Assembly: GCA_002344075.1 (NCBI GenBank)
Contig: DDTM01000021.1
Coordinates: forward strand, 1-14,945
Direction: 5' to 3'
Length of the DNA stretch: 14,945 nt
Source: Bacteroidetes bacterium UBA2364
GTDB taxonomy: Bacteria; Bacteroidota; Rhodothermia; Rhodothermales; UBA2364
The position numbers and the translations under genes are program-made. Shown piece after piece: positions 1 to 5,928 of the stretch. The number at the start of each line of letters is the position of its first letter. Within the stretch, counting starts at the first letter, position 1. The notes under the pieces are model-generated. The model saw nothing but the letters and a program-made list of their open reading frames with translations, had not been told where the DNA came from and did no database searches.

Positions 1-5
1 TTTGA

Positions 6-113
6 AAATGTCCAGTAGTATGCACATTGAAACATATAAAAATTACCAAACTTGACGACAACCTAAAACTACAAATTAAAAAGTGGTTGACACAAATTAC
101 TCAAGATAGTTAG
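6..113 (+). other. Open reading tail of unknown origin upstream of the GNAT gene
   Basis: One frame stays open from about base 6 to a TAG at 111-113 and ends in a lysine-rich stretch (KITKLDDNLKLQIKKWL). It could be the 3' end of a gene that has lost its start, or chance in AT-rich DNA. I do not recognise the peptide, and a stop at 3-5 limits it to about 35 codons. A TTGACA hexamer lies at 87-92 but has no good -10 partner before the ATG at 124. Nothing else is supported in bases 1-123. Confidence 0.15.
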
Positions 114-123
114 ATATTTTGCT

Positions 124-582
124 ATGATTAGTATTAAAAGGGTTGTAAAAGAAGATGATTTTGCGAAAATCATACAAGACATAAAAAACGCAACTTGGGT
201 CGAAGCCTCTGAAATAGATTTTGACAATTACACAGTTGCCGAACTTTTTGACTTCGTTTCCAAAGAGACTAATATTCTTTGTGTCGCTTATTATGATGGT
301 TCTTTTGCGGGCATGGCTTTTGGCTATTTGCTTAAAAAAGTGTACGGAGATAAATGGATATATTTAGATGAAATTGACGTATGCAAAAACCACCAAAGAA
401 AAGGCGTTGCGTCCGAACTTATGAAATACTTCTTTATTTTTGGAAAAGAGGAAGAATGCAGTGAATTGTGGCTAGGTATAGAACGCAACAATATTCCGGC
501 ACAACGATTATATTTATCATTAAAGCCAACTGAAGTAGAAGATGTTATTGGCTATTATTTTAATTTAGAGAATGAAAATTGA
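124..582 (+). CDS. GNAT-family N-acetyltransferase
   Basis: Predicted acetyl-CoA-dependent N-acetyltransferase of 152 residues, the usual length for a single GNAT domain. The acetyl-CoA binding motif A is clear around residues 84-100, with the segment EIDVCKNHQRKGVASELM carrying the QRKGVA pyrophosphate-binding loop. Motif B is seen in IERNNIPAQRLYLSL (about 119-133), where the asparagine/alanine and the LY pair are typical. The tail after this (PTEVEDVIGYYFNL) recalls small aminoglycoside acetyltransferases of the AAC(3)-I type, but this comes from memory of the family, and the substrate cannot be assigned. The coding sequence is visibly AT-rich with many AAA, GAT and TTT codons, unlike the genes after 1164, which suggests horizontal acquisition. 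Its last 11 bases overlap the start of the BtrH-like stub, as expected for an operon or transferred gene pair. Confidence 0.85.
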   Translation: MISIKRVVKEDDFAKIIQDIKNATWVEASEIDFDNYTVAELFDFVSKETNILCVAYYDGSFAGMAFGYLLKKVYGDKWIYLDEIDVCKNHQRKGVASELMKYFFIFGKEEECSELWLGIERNNIPAQRLYLSLKPTEVEDVIGYYFNLENEN

Positions 583-718
583 CAATTTAAAACCTTTTAA
601 CGGACAACATGGCGAAACAACAGCGACTGGAACTTTGCTTCGACAACTTGGCATTGAACTTTCCGAACCAATTCTATTTGGACTTGGCGGAGATAAAGAT
701 ATTTTGGAGGAAAATTGA
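572..718 (+). pseudogene. Truncated BtrH N-terminal-like domain (stub)
   Basis: A 48-codon frame begins at an ATG inside the end of the GNAT gene (11-base overlap) and ends at TGA 716-718. It contains GQHGETTATGTLLRQLG followed by LSEPILFGLGG. This matches the opening of the BtrH N-terminal family, in which an H-C-E-T-T-A segment leads into an LSEPMLFGLG-like strand; full family members run to several hundred residues. Two things mark it as broken: it stops immediately after the FGLGG element, and the cysteine that normally follows the histidine is glycine here (codon GGC at 611-613). The overlap with the upstream gene suggests that the intact ancestor was translationally coupled to the acetyltransferase. 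The family assignment is by motif recall, and the stub is unlikely to be functional. Confidence 0.55.
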
Positions 719-775
719 CTATAAATTTGCAAAACACTGGGGGTATGCAAAGATCGAAAAATGCGCTGAACAGAA

Positions 776-843
776 ATATGAGCGACAAGTGTAGCGAATC
801 CAACACTGCAACCAGTCGTACCGCTTAACACCTGCGCTCATAT
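776..843. repeat. Inverted repeat, 9-bp perfect arms
   Basis: ATATGAGCG at 776-784 is matched by its exact reverse complement CGCTCATAT at 835-843, and the arms continue imperfectly inwards (AGTGT-AGCG against CGCTT-AACAC). The element sits between the BtrH-like stub and the transposase remnant. It may be a mobile-element end or recombination site. No T-tract follows, so it is not an intrinsic terminator. Confidence 0.4.
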
Positions 844-1095
844 CAGTCGTAAATTAGAATTTCATTACACGCCAAAGCATGGTTCATGGCAGAAATAGCG
901 TTTTCCGCATTTTCTCGTTAATGCTTAGCGCGTCGGATTGGTGTGATGGAGCATCTTGCGCAAGATGCGGTTACTTGGCAAGATAAGCGAAATCAAGAAG
1001 CAATCAAGATTGGTTGGTCATTCACCACAGATGTAGCAAGAGCAAAGTTCAAAAACAGATATCAAAACTGCTCAGAAAATAGTCTTATGTATTAA
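830..1095 (+). pseudogene. IS630-family transposase, C-terminal remnant
   Basis: The translated remains follow the C-terminal third of IS630-family DDE transposases. One frame gives LEFHYTPKHGSW (854-889), the signature found just before the last catalytic region. A second frame resumes with MAEIAFSAFSR and continues through CLARRIGV. It runs on to WQDKRNQEAIKIGW and WSFTTDVARAKFKNRY, ending at TAA 1093-1095. Compared with the usual GSWLNMAE junction, about ten bases are missing near 886, which shifts the frame. An in-frame TAA at 919-921 stands where a glutamine codon (RQCL) is expected. The N-terminal two thirds and both terminal repeats are absent. It is a dead insertion-sequence scar and marks the boundary of the acquired patch. 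Family placement is from recalled motifs. Confidence 0.72.
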
Positions 1096-1163
1096 AACGT
1101 CAGAATGGTACTTATGTAATTCCCATTAAATCCTGTTTTTTTATAGGTTCTAAGCAAGCGCTA

Positions 1164-2429
1164 CTACCCCAATAAATCTTGCAAAATCTGATTATGGTGT
1201 ACGCCTGAGTCGGCTTCGTTCATAATCTCGTGACCCATTCGGTCGCGCTTGGTGCGCAGGTATTGCTCATTGACTTCATTAGGAGGGATCTCGATGGGCA
1301 CACGCTCTATGATTTCCAAGCCATAGCCCGAGAGTGCAATACGTTTGGTGGGGTTATTGGTGATCAGCCGCAGTTTGCTCACTCCGAGGTTGCGCAGAAT
1401 CTGGCAGCCAATACCATAGTCACGCTGGTCCATCTTGAACCCAAGCGCCAAGTTGGCTTCTACCGTATCCATTCCTTGCTCCTGAAGTTGATACGCCCGA
1501 AGTTTGTTAATCAATCCGATTCCGCGCCCCTCCTGCTTCATGTAGAGTACGACCCCTTTTCCTTCGGCCTCGATCATGCGCAGTGCTGTGGCGAGTTGGT
1601 CTCCGCAATCACAACGCATAGAGCCAAAAATATCTCCGGTTACACATTGAGAATGGACCCGCACCAAAACAGGCTCACCTTCGTCCCAAGTACCTTTCAC
1701 AATTGCAAGGTGGTTATCACCCGTAAGCCGTTCTTCATACGCAACCATAGTGAAGTGCCCAAAGCGTGTAGGCATATCCACCTCAATGACCCTACTCACT
1801 AACTTCTCCTGCTTCATCCGATAGGCAATTAAGTCTTTGATGGTGATGATTTTCATTCCGAATTGTGACGCCAAATCCATTAGCTGTGGAACACGGGCCA
1901 TAGTCCCGTCTTCATTTAGGATTTCCACAATAACCCCCGCCGGATATAAGCCTGCCATGCGGACCAAATCCACTGCAGCTTCAGTATGTCCAGCACGCCG
2001 CAAGACACCACCCTCTACTGCTCGTAACGGAAAAATGTGCCCTGGTCGGCCAAAGTCTGCAGGCCGTACTTTGGCATCAGTCAGGGCCTTAACGGTTGCA
2101 TACCGGTCATACGCCGAGATCCCAGTAGTAGTACCTGCGAGTTTATAGTCTATTGAAATGGTAAAAGGCGTTTCGTGAATGGCCGTATTGTCTGTCACCA
2201 TGAGGTCCAGTTCCAATTCTGTCGCTCGTTGACGAGTAATGGGTGCACAAATGAGGCCTCGGCCATATGTGGCCATAAAATTGATCAACTCTGGGGTCAT
2301 TTTTTCAGCGGCCCCCAAGAAATCGCCCTCATTTTCGCGGTCTTCGTCGTCCACCACAATCACCAATCTCCCTGCGCGAATGTCTTCGATGGCTTCCGGA
2401 ATGGTATGGAACCGATGGTTGGTCTGCAT
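1164..2429 (-). CDS. ribBA: Bifunctional 3,4-dihydroxy-2-butanone-4-phosphate synthase / GTP cyclohydrolase II
   Basis: Catalyses both entry reactions of riboflavin synthesis in the cytoplasm: ribulose 5-phosphate to dihydroxybutanone phosphate, and GTP to the diaminopyrimidine precursor. I place the start at the ATG 2427-2429 (421 residues); a GTG two codons upstream is possible. The N-terminal RibB domain (about 5-203) has the DDEDRENEGDF acidic loop and the GHIFPLRAVEGGVLRRAGHT motif. The RibA domain (about 208-400) has zinc ligands C262, C273 and C275 in SQCVTGDIFGSMRCDCGDQ, then MKQEGRGIGL and the YGIGCQILRNLG segment. All key residues are present and the length is normal. An intrinsic terminator ends only eight bases upstream of the start codon, so expression may depend on read-through. 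The gene lies 3' of yajC on the same strand. Confidence 0.97.
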   Translation of the reverse strand: MQTNHRFHTIPEAIEDIRAGRLVIVVDDEDRENEGDFLGAAEKMTPELINFMATYGRGLICAPITRQRATELELDLMVTDNTAIHETPFTISIDYKLAGTTTGISAYDRYATVKALTDAKVRPADFGRPGHIFPLRAVEGGVLRRAGHTEAAVDLVRMAGLYPAGVIVEILNEDGTMARVPQLMDLASQFGMKIITIKDLIAYRMKQEKLVSRVIEVDMPTRFGHFTMVAYEERLTGDNHLAIVKGTWDEGEPVLVRVHSQCVTGDIFGSMRCDCGDQLATALRMIEAEGKGVVLYMKQEGRGIGLINKLRAYQLQEQGMDTVEANLALGFKMDQRDYGIGCQILRNLGVSKLRLITNNPTKRIALSGYGLEIIERVPIEIPPNEVNEQYLRTKRDRMGHEIMNEADSGVHHNQILQDLLG

Positions 2430-2437
2430 ATACACTC

Positions 2438-2475
2438 AAAAAAAACAACAGGGCGATCCGCAAAGATGGCCCTGT
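2438..2475 (-). terminator. Intrinsic terminator between yajC and ribBA
   Basis: On the minus strand a perfect 7-bp stem (ACAGGGC with GCCCTGT, plus-strand 2448-2454 and 2469-2475) closes a 14-base loop and is followed by TG and eight T residues (plus-strand A-run 2438-2445). It lies ten bases after the yajC stop and ends eight bases before the ribBA start, so it may act as an end for yajC and as an attenuator for ribBA. Confidence 0.8.
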
Positions 2476-2485
2476 CTGGGTGAGA

Positions 2486-2764
2486 TCAATTTTTTGATTT
2501 ACCGACTACGTCTTGAACAGCGTTTTTGGCAATCCGTACTTTAACATTGGTATCTATCTGAACCATTACATGGCTCTCGGCTACTTCGGTTACTTTACCG
2601 AAGATGCCCCCTACAGTGAGGACCTCGTCCCCTTTTTGAAGGGCATTGATTTGTTCTTTCCGCTCTTTTTCTTTCTTTTGCTGTGGTCGCAAAATTAGAA
2701 AATAAAAGACCAGCATGATTAATACCAGCGGTAAAAACGACATAAAAGGGTTGTTCGGATCCAT
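2486..2764 (-). CDS. yajC: Preprotein translocase subunit YajC
   Basis: Small inner-membrane protein of 92 residues that associates with SecDF and the SecYEG channel. The layout is typical: a short N-terminus, one transmembrane helix at about residues 8-26 (MSFLPLVLIMLVFYFLILRP), the conserved RPQQKKEKER segment straight after it, and a small cytoplasmic beta domain with LQKGDEVLTVGGIFGKV. Length matches the family. secD/secF are not adjacent in this window. It is followed by an intrinsic terminator and preceded by about 150 bases without a gene, so it probably has its own promoter there. Confidence 0.95.
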   Translation of the reverse strand: MDPNNPFMSFLPLVLIMLVFYFLILRPQQKKEKERKEQINALQKGDEVLTVGGIFGKVTEVAESHVMVQIDTNVKVRIAKNAVQDVVGKSKN

Positions 2765-2916
2765 AATGTGTAGGGGAATAAAAGTGGAAAAGGGTTAAGT
2801 AAAACAGCGATTGAACGCTTCATGCGCACTATGTGTTCGAGGGTAGCCATGAAGTTACGGTTTGTTTTGGCGACAATGCGTGAGGGCATTTTGAAAACCG
2901 TTCCAAAGTTTCAGGC

Positions 2917-4143
2917 TCAAGCCATGAGCAAACGAAGGTAGAACATCGGGGAGATAAGTTGTTTCCGTTGGTCATGATCGTCAAACATGCAGGAAATGGT
3001 ATCGGCAATCCGGGGATCCCGCGAGGCTTTTGCAATAACCGTATTGAGCAGCCACTTCCAATTGGTCAGGCGCTGCATCCAATGACTCAAGCGTAGCTCA
3101 TCGGTGAGAATGCTGAGAACTTCGGTTTCGTAACCAGACAGAAAAGCAGCGTCGTATCGTTGGGTATCTGTTGCCTTTTTCGCCCAAATAGCTGCCTGCT
3201 CGCCACTCACCATGGCATTTCCTATGCCCTCGCCAGTAAAAGGGTCTATTAAACTGGCGGCATCTCCTAGTAGTAACCAGCCATCTCCGGCCATTGTACG
3301 TGGACGCGACCCCAGTGGCAACCCCCATCCTTTTACGGGGCCTATCGCCTCGGCATGGGTAAACCGATCCCGAAAGCGTGGATGGGTAATCAGGTCGTCT
3401 AACATGGTTTTTAATTTTACTTTCCGTTTCTTGATTTCGGTGCTTAACATGCCAACGCCCACATTGGCCTCCCCATTGGGCATCGGGAATATCCAGAAAT
3501 AGCCGGGAACGGCCTCATCCACAAAGTGCAATTCAACATGGTTTTGCGGATGAAACCCCGTCACCCCTTTGTAGTACACCCTGAGTCCTCCGCAATAATG
3601 GGCCTCATCCAATTGGTTAATACCAAGTTTTTTGGCCACGACCGAGTAGGCCCCATCGGCACCAATCACCAAGGGTGCGAAAGCCTGCCTTTCAGCCCCA
3701 TCGGCGTATTTGGCCGTAACACCTGTTATGGTGCCCTTTTCCTGTAAAAAACCCGTAAAGGTCGTTTGTAGCCAGATGGTAGCTCCGGCTTCTTGTGCTT
3801 GTTCAAATACCAAGGCGTCAAAAAATTCGCGTCGGCAAATATAGCCCGGTGCCACAGGCTTATTAAGCTCTTTGGTAAACGGAATAGACACCTGATCGCC
3901 GTAAGGACCGCTGAAGGTTACTCCCCAAGATGGTAAACTGGTGCTATTTTGCAATGCCTCCGTCATGCCCAACCGTTTGATGACCGACATACTTTTTCCA
4001 GAAATGGCATCGCCACAGATTTTGTCGCGGGGGAAGAGGTCTTTGTCTATGAGTAAAACGCGCAACCCTGCACGGGCGGCAAATGTAGCAGCCGTACTGC
4101 CTCCCGGCCCGGCACCAACAATGATACAGTCGAAAAAATTCAT
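2917..4143 (-). CDS. FAD-dependent oxidoreductase, geranylgeranyl reductase family
   Basis: Predicted flavoprotein of 408 residues that reduces double bonds of isoprenoid chains, judging by family. The N-terminus has the FAD dinucleotide-binding motif VGAGPGGSTAA (about 9-19), and the family-specific FPRDKICGDAISGK follows at about 37-50. The second FAD contact DGWLLLGDAASLIDPFTGEG, with GD and the proline/glycine turn, is in the C-terminal half. VIGADGAYSVV is the mid-protein RxxGADG-like element. In non-phototrophs such enzymes often act on quinone side chains or membrane lipids; the substrate here cannot be told. It begins 33 bases after the TlpA-like gene and shares its strand, so it probably belongs to the lipA run. 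The bacteriochlorophyll role (ChlP/BchP) is unlikely, since no pigment genes are nearby. Confidence 0.85.
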   Translation of the reverse strand: MNFFDCIIVGAGPGGSTAATFAARAGLRVLLIDKDLFPRDKICGDAISGKSMSVIKRLGMTEALQNSTSLPSWGVTFSGPYGDQVSIPFTKELNKPVAPGYICRREFFDALVFEQAQEAGATIWLQTTFTGFLQEKGTITGVTAKYADGAERQAFAPLVIGADGAYSVVAKKLGINQLDEAHYCGGLRVYYKGVTGFHPQNHVELHFVDEAVPGYFWIFPMPNGEANVGVGMLSTEIKKRKVKLKTMLDDLITHPRFRDRFTHAEAIGPVKGWGLPLGSRPRTMAGDGWLLLGDAASLIDPFTGEGIGNAMVSGEQAAIWAKKATDTQRYDAAFLSGYETEVLSILTDELRLSHWMQRLTNWKWLLNTVIAKASRDPRIADTISCMFDDHDQRKQLISPMFYLRLLMA

Positions 4144-4176
4144 AAAAGGGATATAGGGATGATGATTGAATAGGAG

Positions 4177-4671
4177 TCAAGGGGCCAAAAGCGCATCAAC
4201 TTCTCGCGAGAGCAAGGCCACCACGTCGTCATGCGGATGAAAACCACGATGAATAAATGCAATCTCGCCTTTGGGTGATAACATGATGGTGGTTGGAAGG
4301 CCTGCAACCCGAAAATGCGCCGAGGTTTTTCGGTCTATATCATAATAGTTGGGATACCGAATGCCGAGTTGTTGTAAAAAGGCCTCGGCTTCTTCTGGGA
4401 TTTCCGAATTATTGATTGCAACAAAAGCTACTTTGGGATGCTGTTGATAGCGTTCATAGAAATGTTGCAATTGCGGCATAATCCGCACACATGGACTACA
4501 CCAAGAGGCCCAAAAATCCAAGATCACCACTTTTCCACGAAGACTTGGAATGTTTATGGATTCACCTGAAGAAGACCTGAGTTTGAGGTGTGACAACGCT
4601 CCGGGTAAGGTACACGAAGAACTGCCCAAAATCAGAACCGCCCACCACCATCCAAGTAATCCCTTAAACAT
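4177..4671 (-). CDS. TlpA/ResA-like thioredoxin-fold lipoprotein
   Basis: Membrane-anchored thiol-disulfide oxidoreductase of 164 residues acting outside the cytoplasmic membrane. A short hydrophobic N-terminus (WWWAVLILGSSSC) ends in a cysteine at position 20 that is a plausible lipidation site, though the lipobox is not canonical. The thioredoxin domain carries the active site WCSPC (C58, C61) within GKVVILDFWASWC, and the cis-proline in GLPTT (P126). The stretch IPEEAEAFLQQLGIRYP is the helical insertion typical of TlpA/ResA proteins. Such proteins reduce cytochrome c apoproteins or other exported thiols; no cytochrome c maturation genes are in view to narrow this down. The start overlaps the end of lipA by eight bases, which implies translational coupling, and the flavoprotein gene follows. 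Confidence 0.9.
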   Translation of the reverse strand: MFKGLLGWWWAVLILGSSSCTLPGALSHLKLRSSSGESINIPSLRGKVVILDFWASWCSPCVRIMPQLQHFYERYQQHPKVAFVAINNSEIPEEAEAFLQQLGIRYPNYYDIDRKTSAHFRVAGLPTTIMLSPKGEIAFIHRGFHPHDDVVALLSREVDALLAP

Positions 4672-5605
4672 GGCGTTCGGCGTGGTACGACGACCGCACG
4701 AGCGGGCCGCTTTCTACATGACCAAGGCCCAATGCCTCGCCCACTTCCTTATACCACCGAAATTTTTCTGGATGAACGAAGGCTTCTACGGGCAGGTGCA
4801 TTTTGGTAGGTTGTAGATATTGCCCAATTGTCATCACATCCAACCCAACGGCTACCAAGTCTTTCATCAGCGCGACCACTTCCTCGTCGGTTTCTCCGAG
4901 TCCCACCATAATGCCACTCTTCGTCCGGAGGCCAGCCTCCTTAGATCGCCTTAGCACCTCTAAAGAACGCTGATAATTGGCCTGCGGACGTACTCGGCGG
5001 TATAACCGTGGTACTGTTTCCATGTTGTGGTTCATTAATTCTGGCCGTGCATCAATCACCACTTGCAGCGCATCCCACAGCCCCCGAAAATCAGGGATCA
5101 GTACCTCGACGGTACAACCAGGCTGGTACTCACGAATCAGTCGGATCGTTTCGGAGAAGATGGGTGCGCCCCCGTCTTTTCGGTCGTCTCGGTTGATGCT
5201 GGTCACGACAGCATGTCTTAAGCCCATGAGTTTAGTCGCTTCGGCCACCCGTCGCGGTTCGTCATAATCCAATTCATATTGCAATGCCCTGCCTGTTTTC
5301 ACAGCACAGAAACCACAACTCCGGGTACAAATATCTCCCAAAATCATAAATGTAGCGGTTCCGGCACTCCAACATTCGCCCATATTGGGGCAGCGGGCAC
5401 TCTTACAAACCGTGTGCAGGCTATGGTCCTCGATGATCTGATTGACGTTATTGAAGGTTTGACCATAAGGCAACCGTACCCGCAACCAATCAGGTCGTTT
5501 GCCCTGCACATTTTCCACTAACGGTTTTTGAATCACCGGTAGTTCAATCATATCCAGTCCATCTCCTATGGATGGCGGGGGGGCTTGGGGAAAAGTTTTT
5601 GGCAT
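4664..5605 (-). CDS. lipA: Lipoyl synthase
   Basis: Radical SAM enzyme that inserts two sulfurs into the octanoyl chain carried by lipoyl domains of 2-oxoacid dehydrogenases and the glycine cleavage H protein. At 313 residues it has the normal length. Both iron-sulfur clusters are accounted for. The auxiliary cluster cysteines are C67, C72 and C78 in VCKSARCPNMGECW. The SAM-cluster CxxxCxxC is C93, C97 and C100 in GDICTRSCGFC. The C-terminal RSSYHA motif, whose serine binds the auxiliary cluster, is present. It is the first gene of a minus-strand run with the TlpA-like lipoprotein (8-base overlap) and the flavoprotein. No octanoyltransferase gene (lipB) is in the window. The promoter must lie in the 5606-5928 spacer shared with the divergent transaminase. 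Confidence 0.97.
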   Translation of the reverse strand: MPKTFPQAPPPSIGDGLDMIELPVIQKPLVENVQGKRPDWLRVRLPYGQTFNNVNQIIEDHSLHTVCKSARCPNMGECWSAGTATFMILGDICTRSCGFCAVKTGRALQYELDYDEPRRVAEATKLMGLRHAVVTSINRDDRKDGGAPIFSETIRLIREYQPGCTVEVLIPDFRGLWDALQVVIDARPELMNHNMETVPRLYRRVRPQANYQRSLEVLRRSKEAGLRTKSGIMVGLGETDEEVVALMKDLVAVGLDVMTIGQYLQPTKMHLPVEAFVHPEKFRWYKEVGEALGLGHVESGPLVRSSYHAERHV

Positions 5606-5928
5606 TTTATTGCAATTGGGTCAAAAAAACAATCCAGTTTTACGATCAATATAAGAAATGATCCGACAGGGGTGTTTCTTCATGTACGAAGTTCGTATCT
5701 TATCTACGATCCAATTGTCATTTTTTTCTTCAAATGGTTTGCGAAGCTTTTTGGGTATTCACCCAGTGACGACCTTGCCTTTCACCGCTTCCATGATCGC
5801 CACGGGCGCAATCATGCCGCAAACCTTTATCTTAACGTCCCCTTTAACGTTGGCTTCCGGCTGGTTGTGTCCGGGCTGTTTCTTTAAACAGTCATCTTTC
5901 CCCTTATACCTTAATCCGGAGCACACCT
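5606..5928. other. Divergent spacer between lipA and lysine 6-transaminase
   Basis: 323 bases with no convincing gene. It should hold the promoters for lipA (minus) and the transaminase (plus). Visible elements are the palindrome TACGAA-G-TTCGTA at 5685-5697, and a pair of CAATTG-centred sequences at 5613-5619 and 5711-5717 that are inverted copies of each other (CAATTGG and CCAATTG). A GGAG at 5918-5921 is seven bases from the transaminase ATG and is a good ribosome binding site. One plus-strand frame ending at 5887 has a tail resembling formylglycine-generating-enzyme-like domains (see findings). Confidence 0.5.
5685..5697. promoter_or_regulatory. Palindrome TACGAA-G-TTCGTA, possible operator
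   Basis: A perfect 6-bp inverted repeat around a single central base lies 80 bases upstream of the lipA start and in the same spacer as the transaminase promoter. Odd-centred palindromes of this size are common regulator sites, but no regulator is encoded nearby and chance cannot be excluded. Confidence 0.25.

Noticed and set aside
87..120. TTGACA-based promoter for the GNAT gene
   Set aside because: The best -10 candidates at 17-18 base spacing match only three of six positions and would leave almost no leader.
797..843. Possible integron attC site (RYYYAAC heptamers ATCCAAC and GCTTAAC)
   Set aside because: No GTTRRRY partner at a suitable distance, no second cassette boundary and no integrase in the window.
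1230..1802. A 190-codon plus-strand frame opposite ribBA
   Set aside because: It is antisense to a fully conserved enzyme and has no family motif.
2430..2435. GTG start for ribBA two codons upstream
   Set aside because: The ATG at 2429 fits the usual RibBA N-terminus and leaves more room after the terminator T-tract; the GTG cannot be excluded but is less likely.
2818..2854. CTTCATG/CATGAAG 7-bp inverted repeat upstream of yajC
   Set aside because: Short arms with a 23-base loop and no T-tract; expected by chance at this length.
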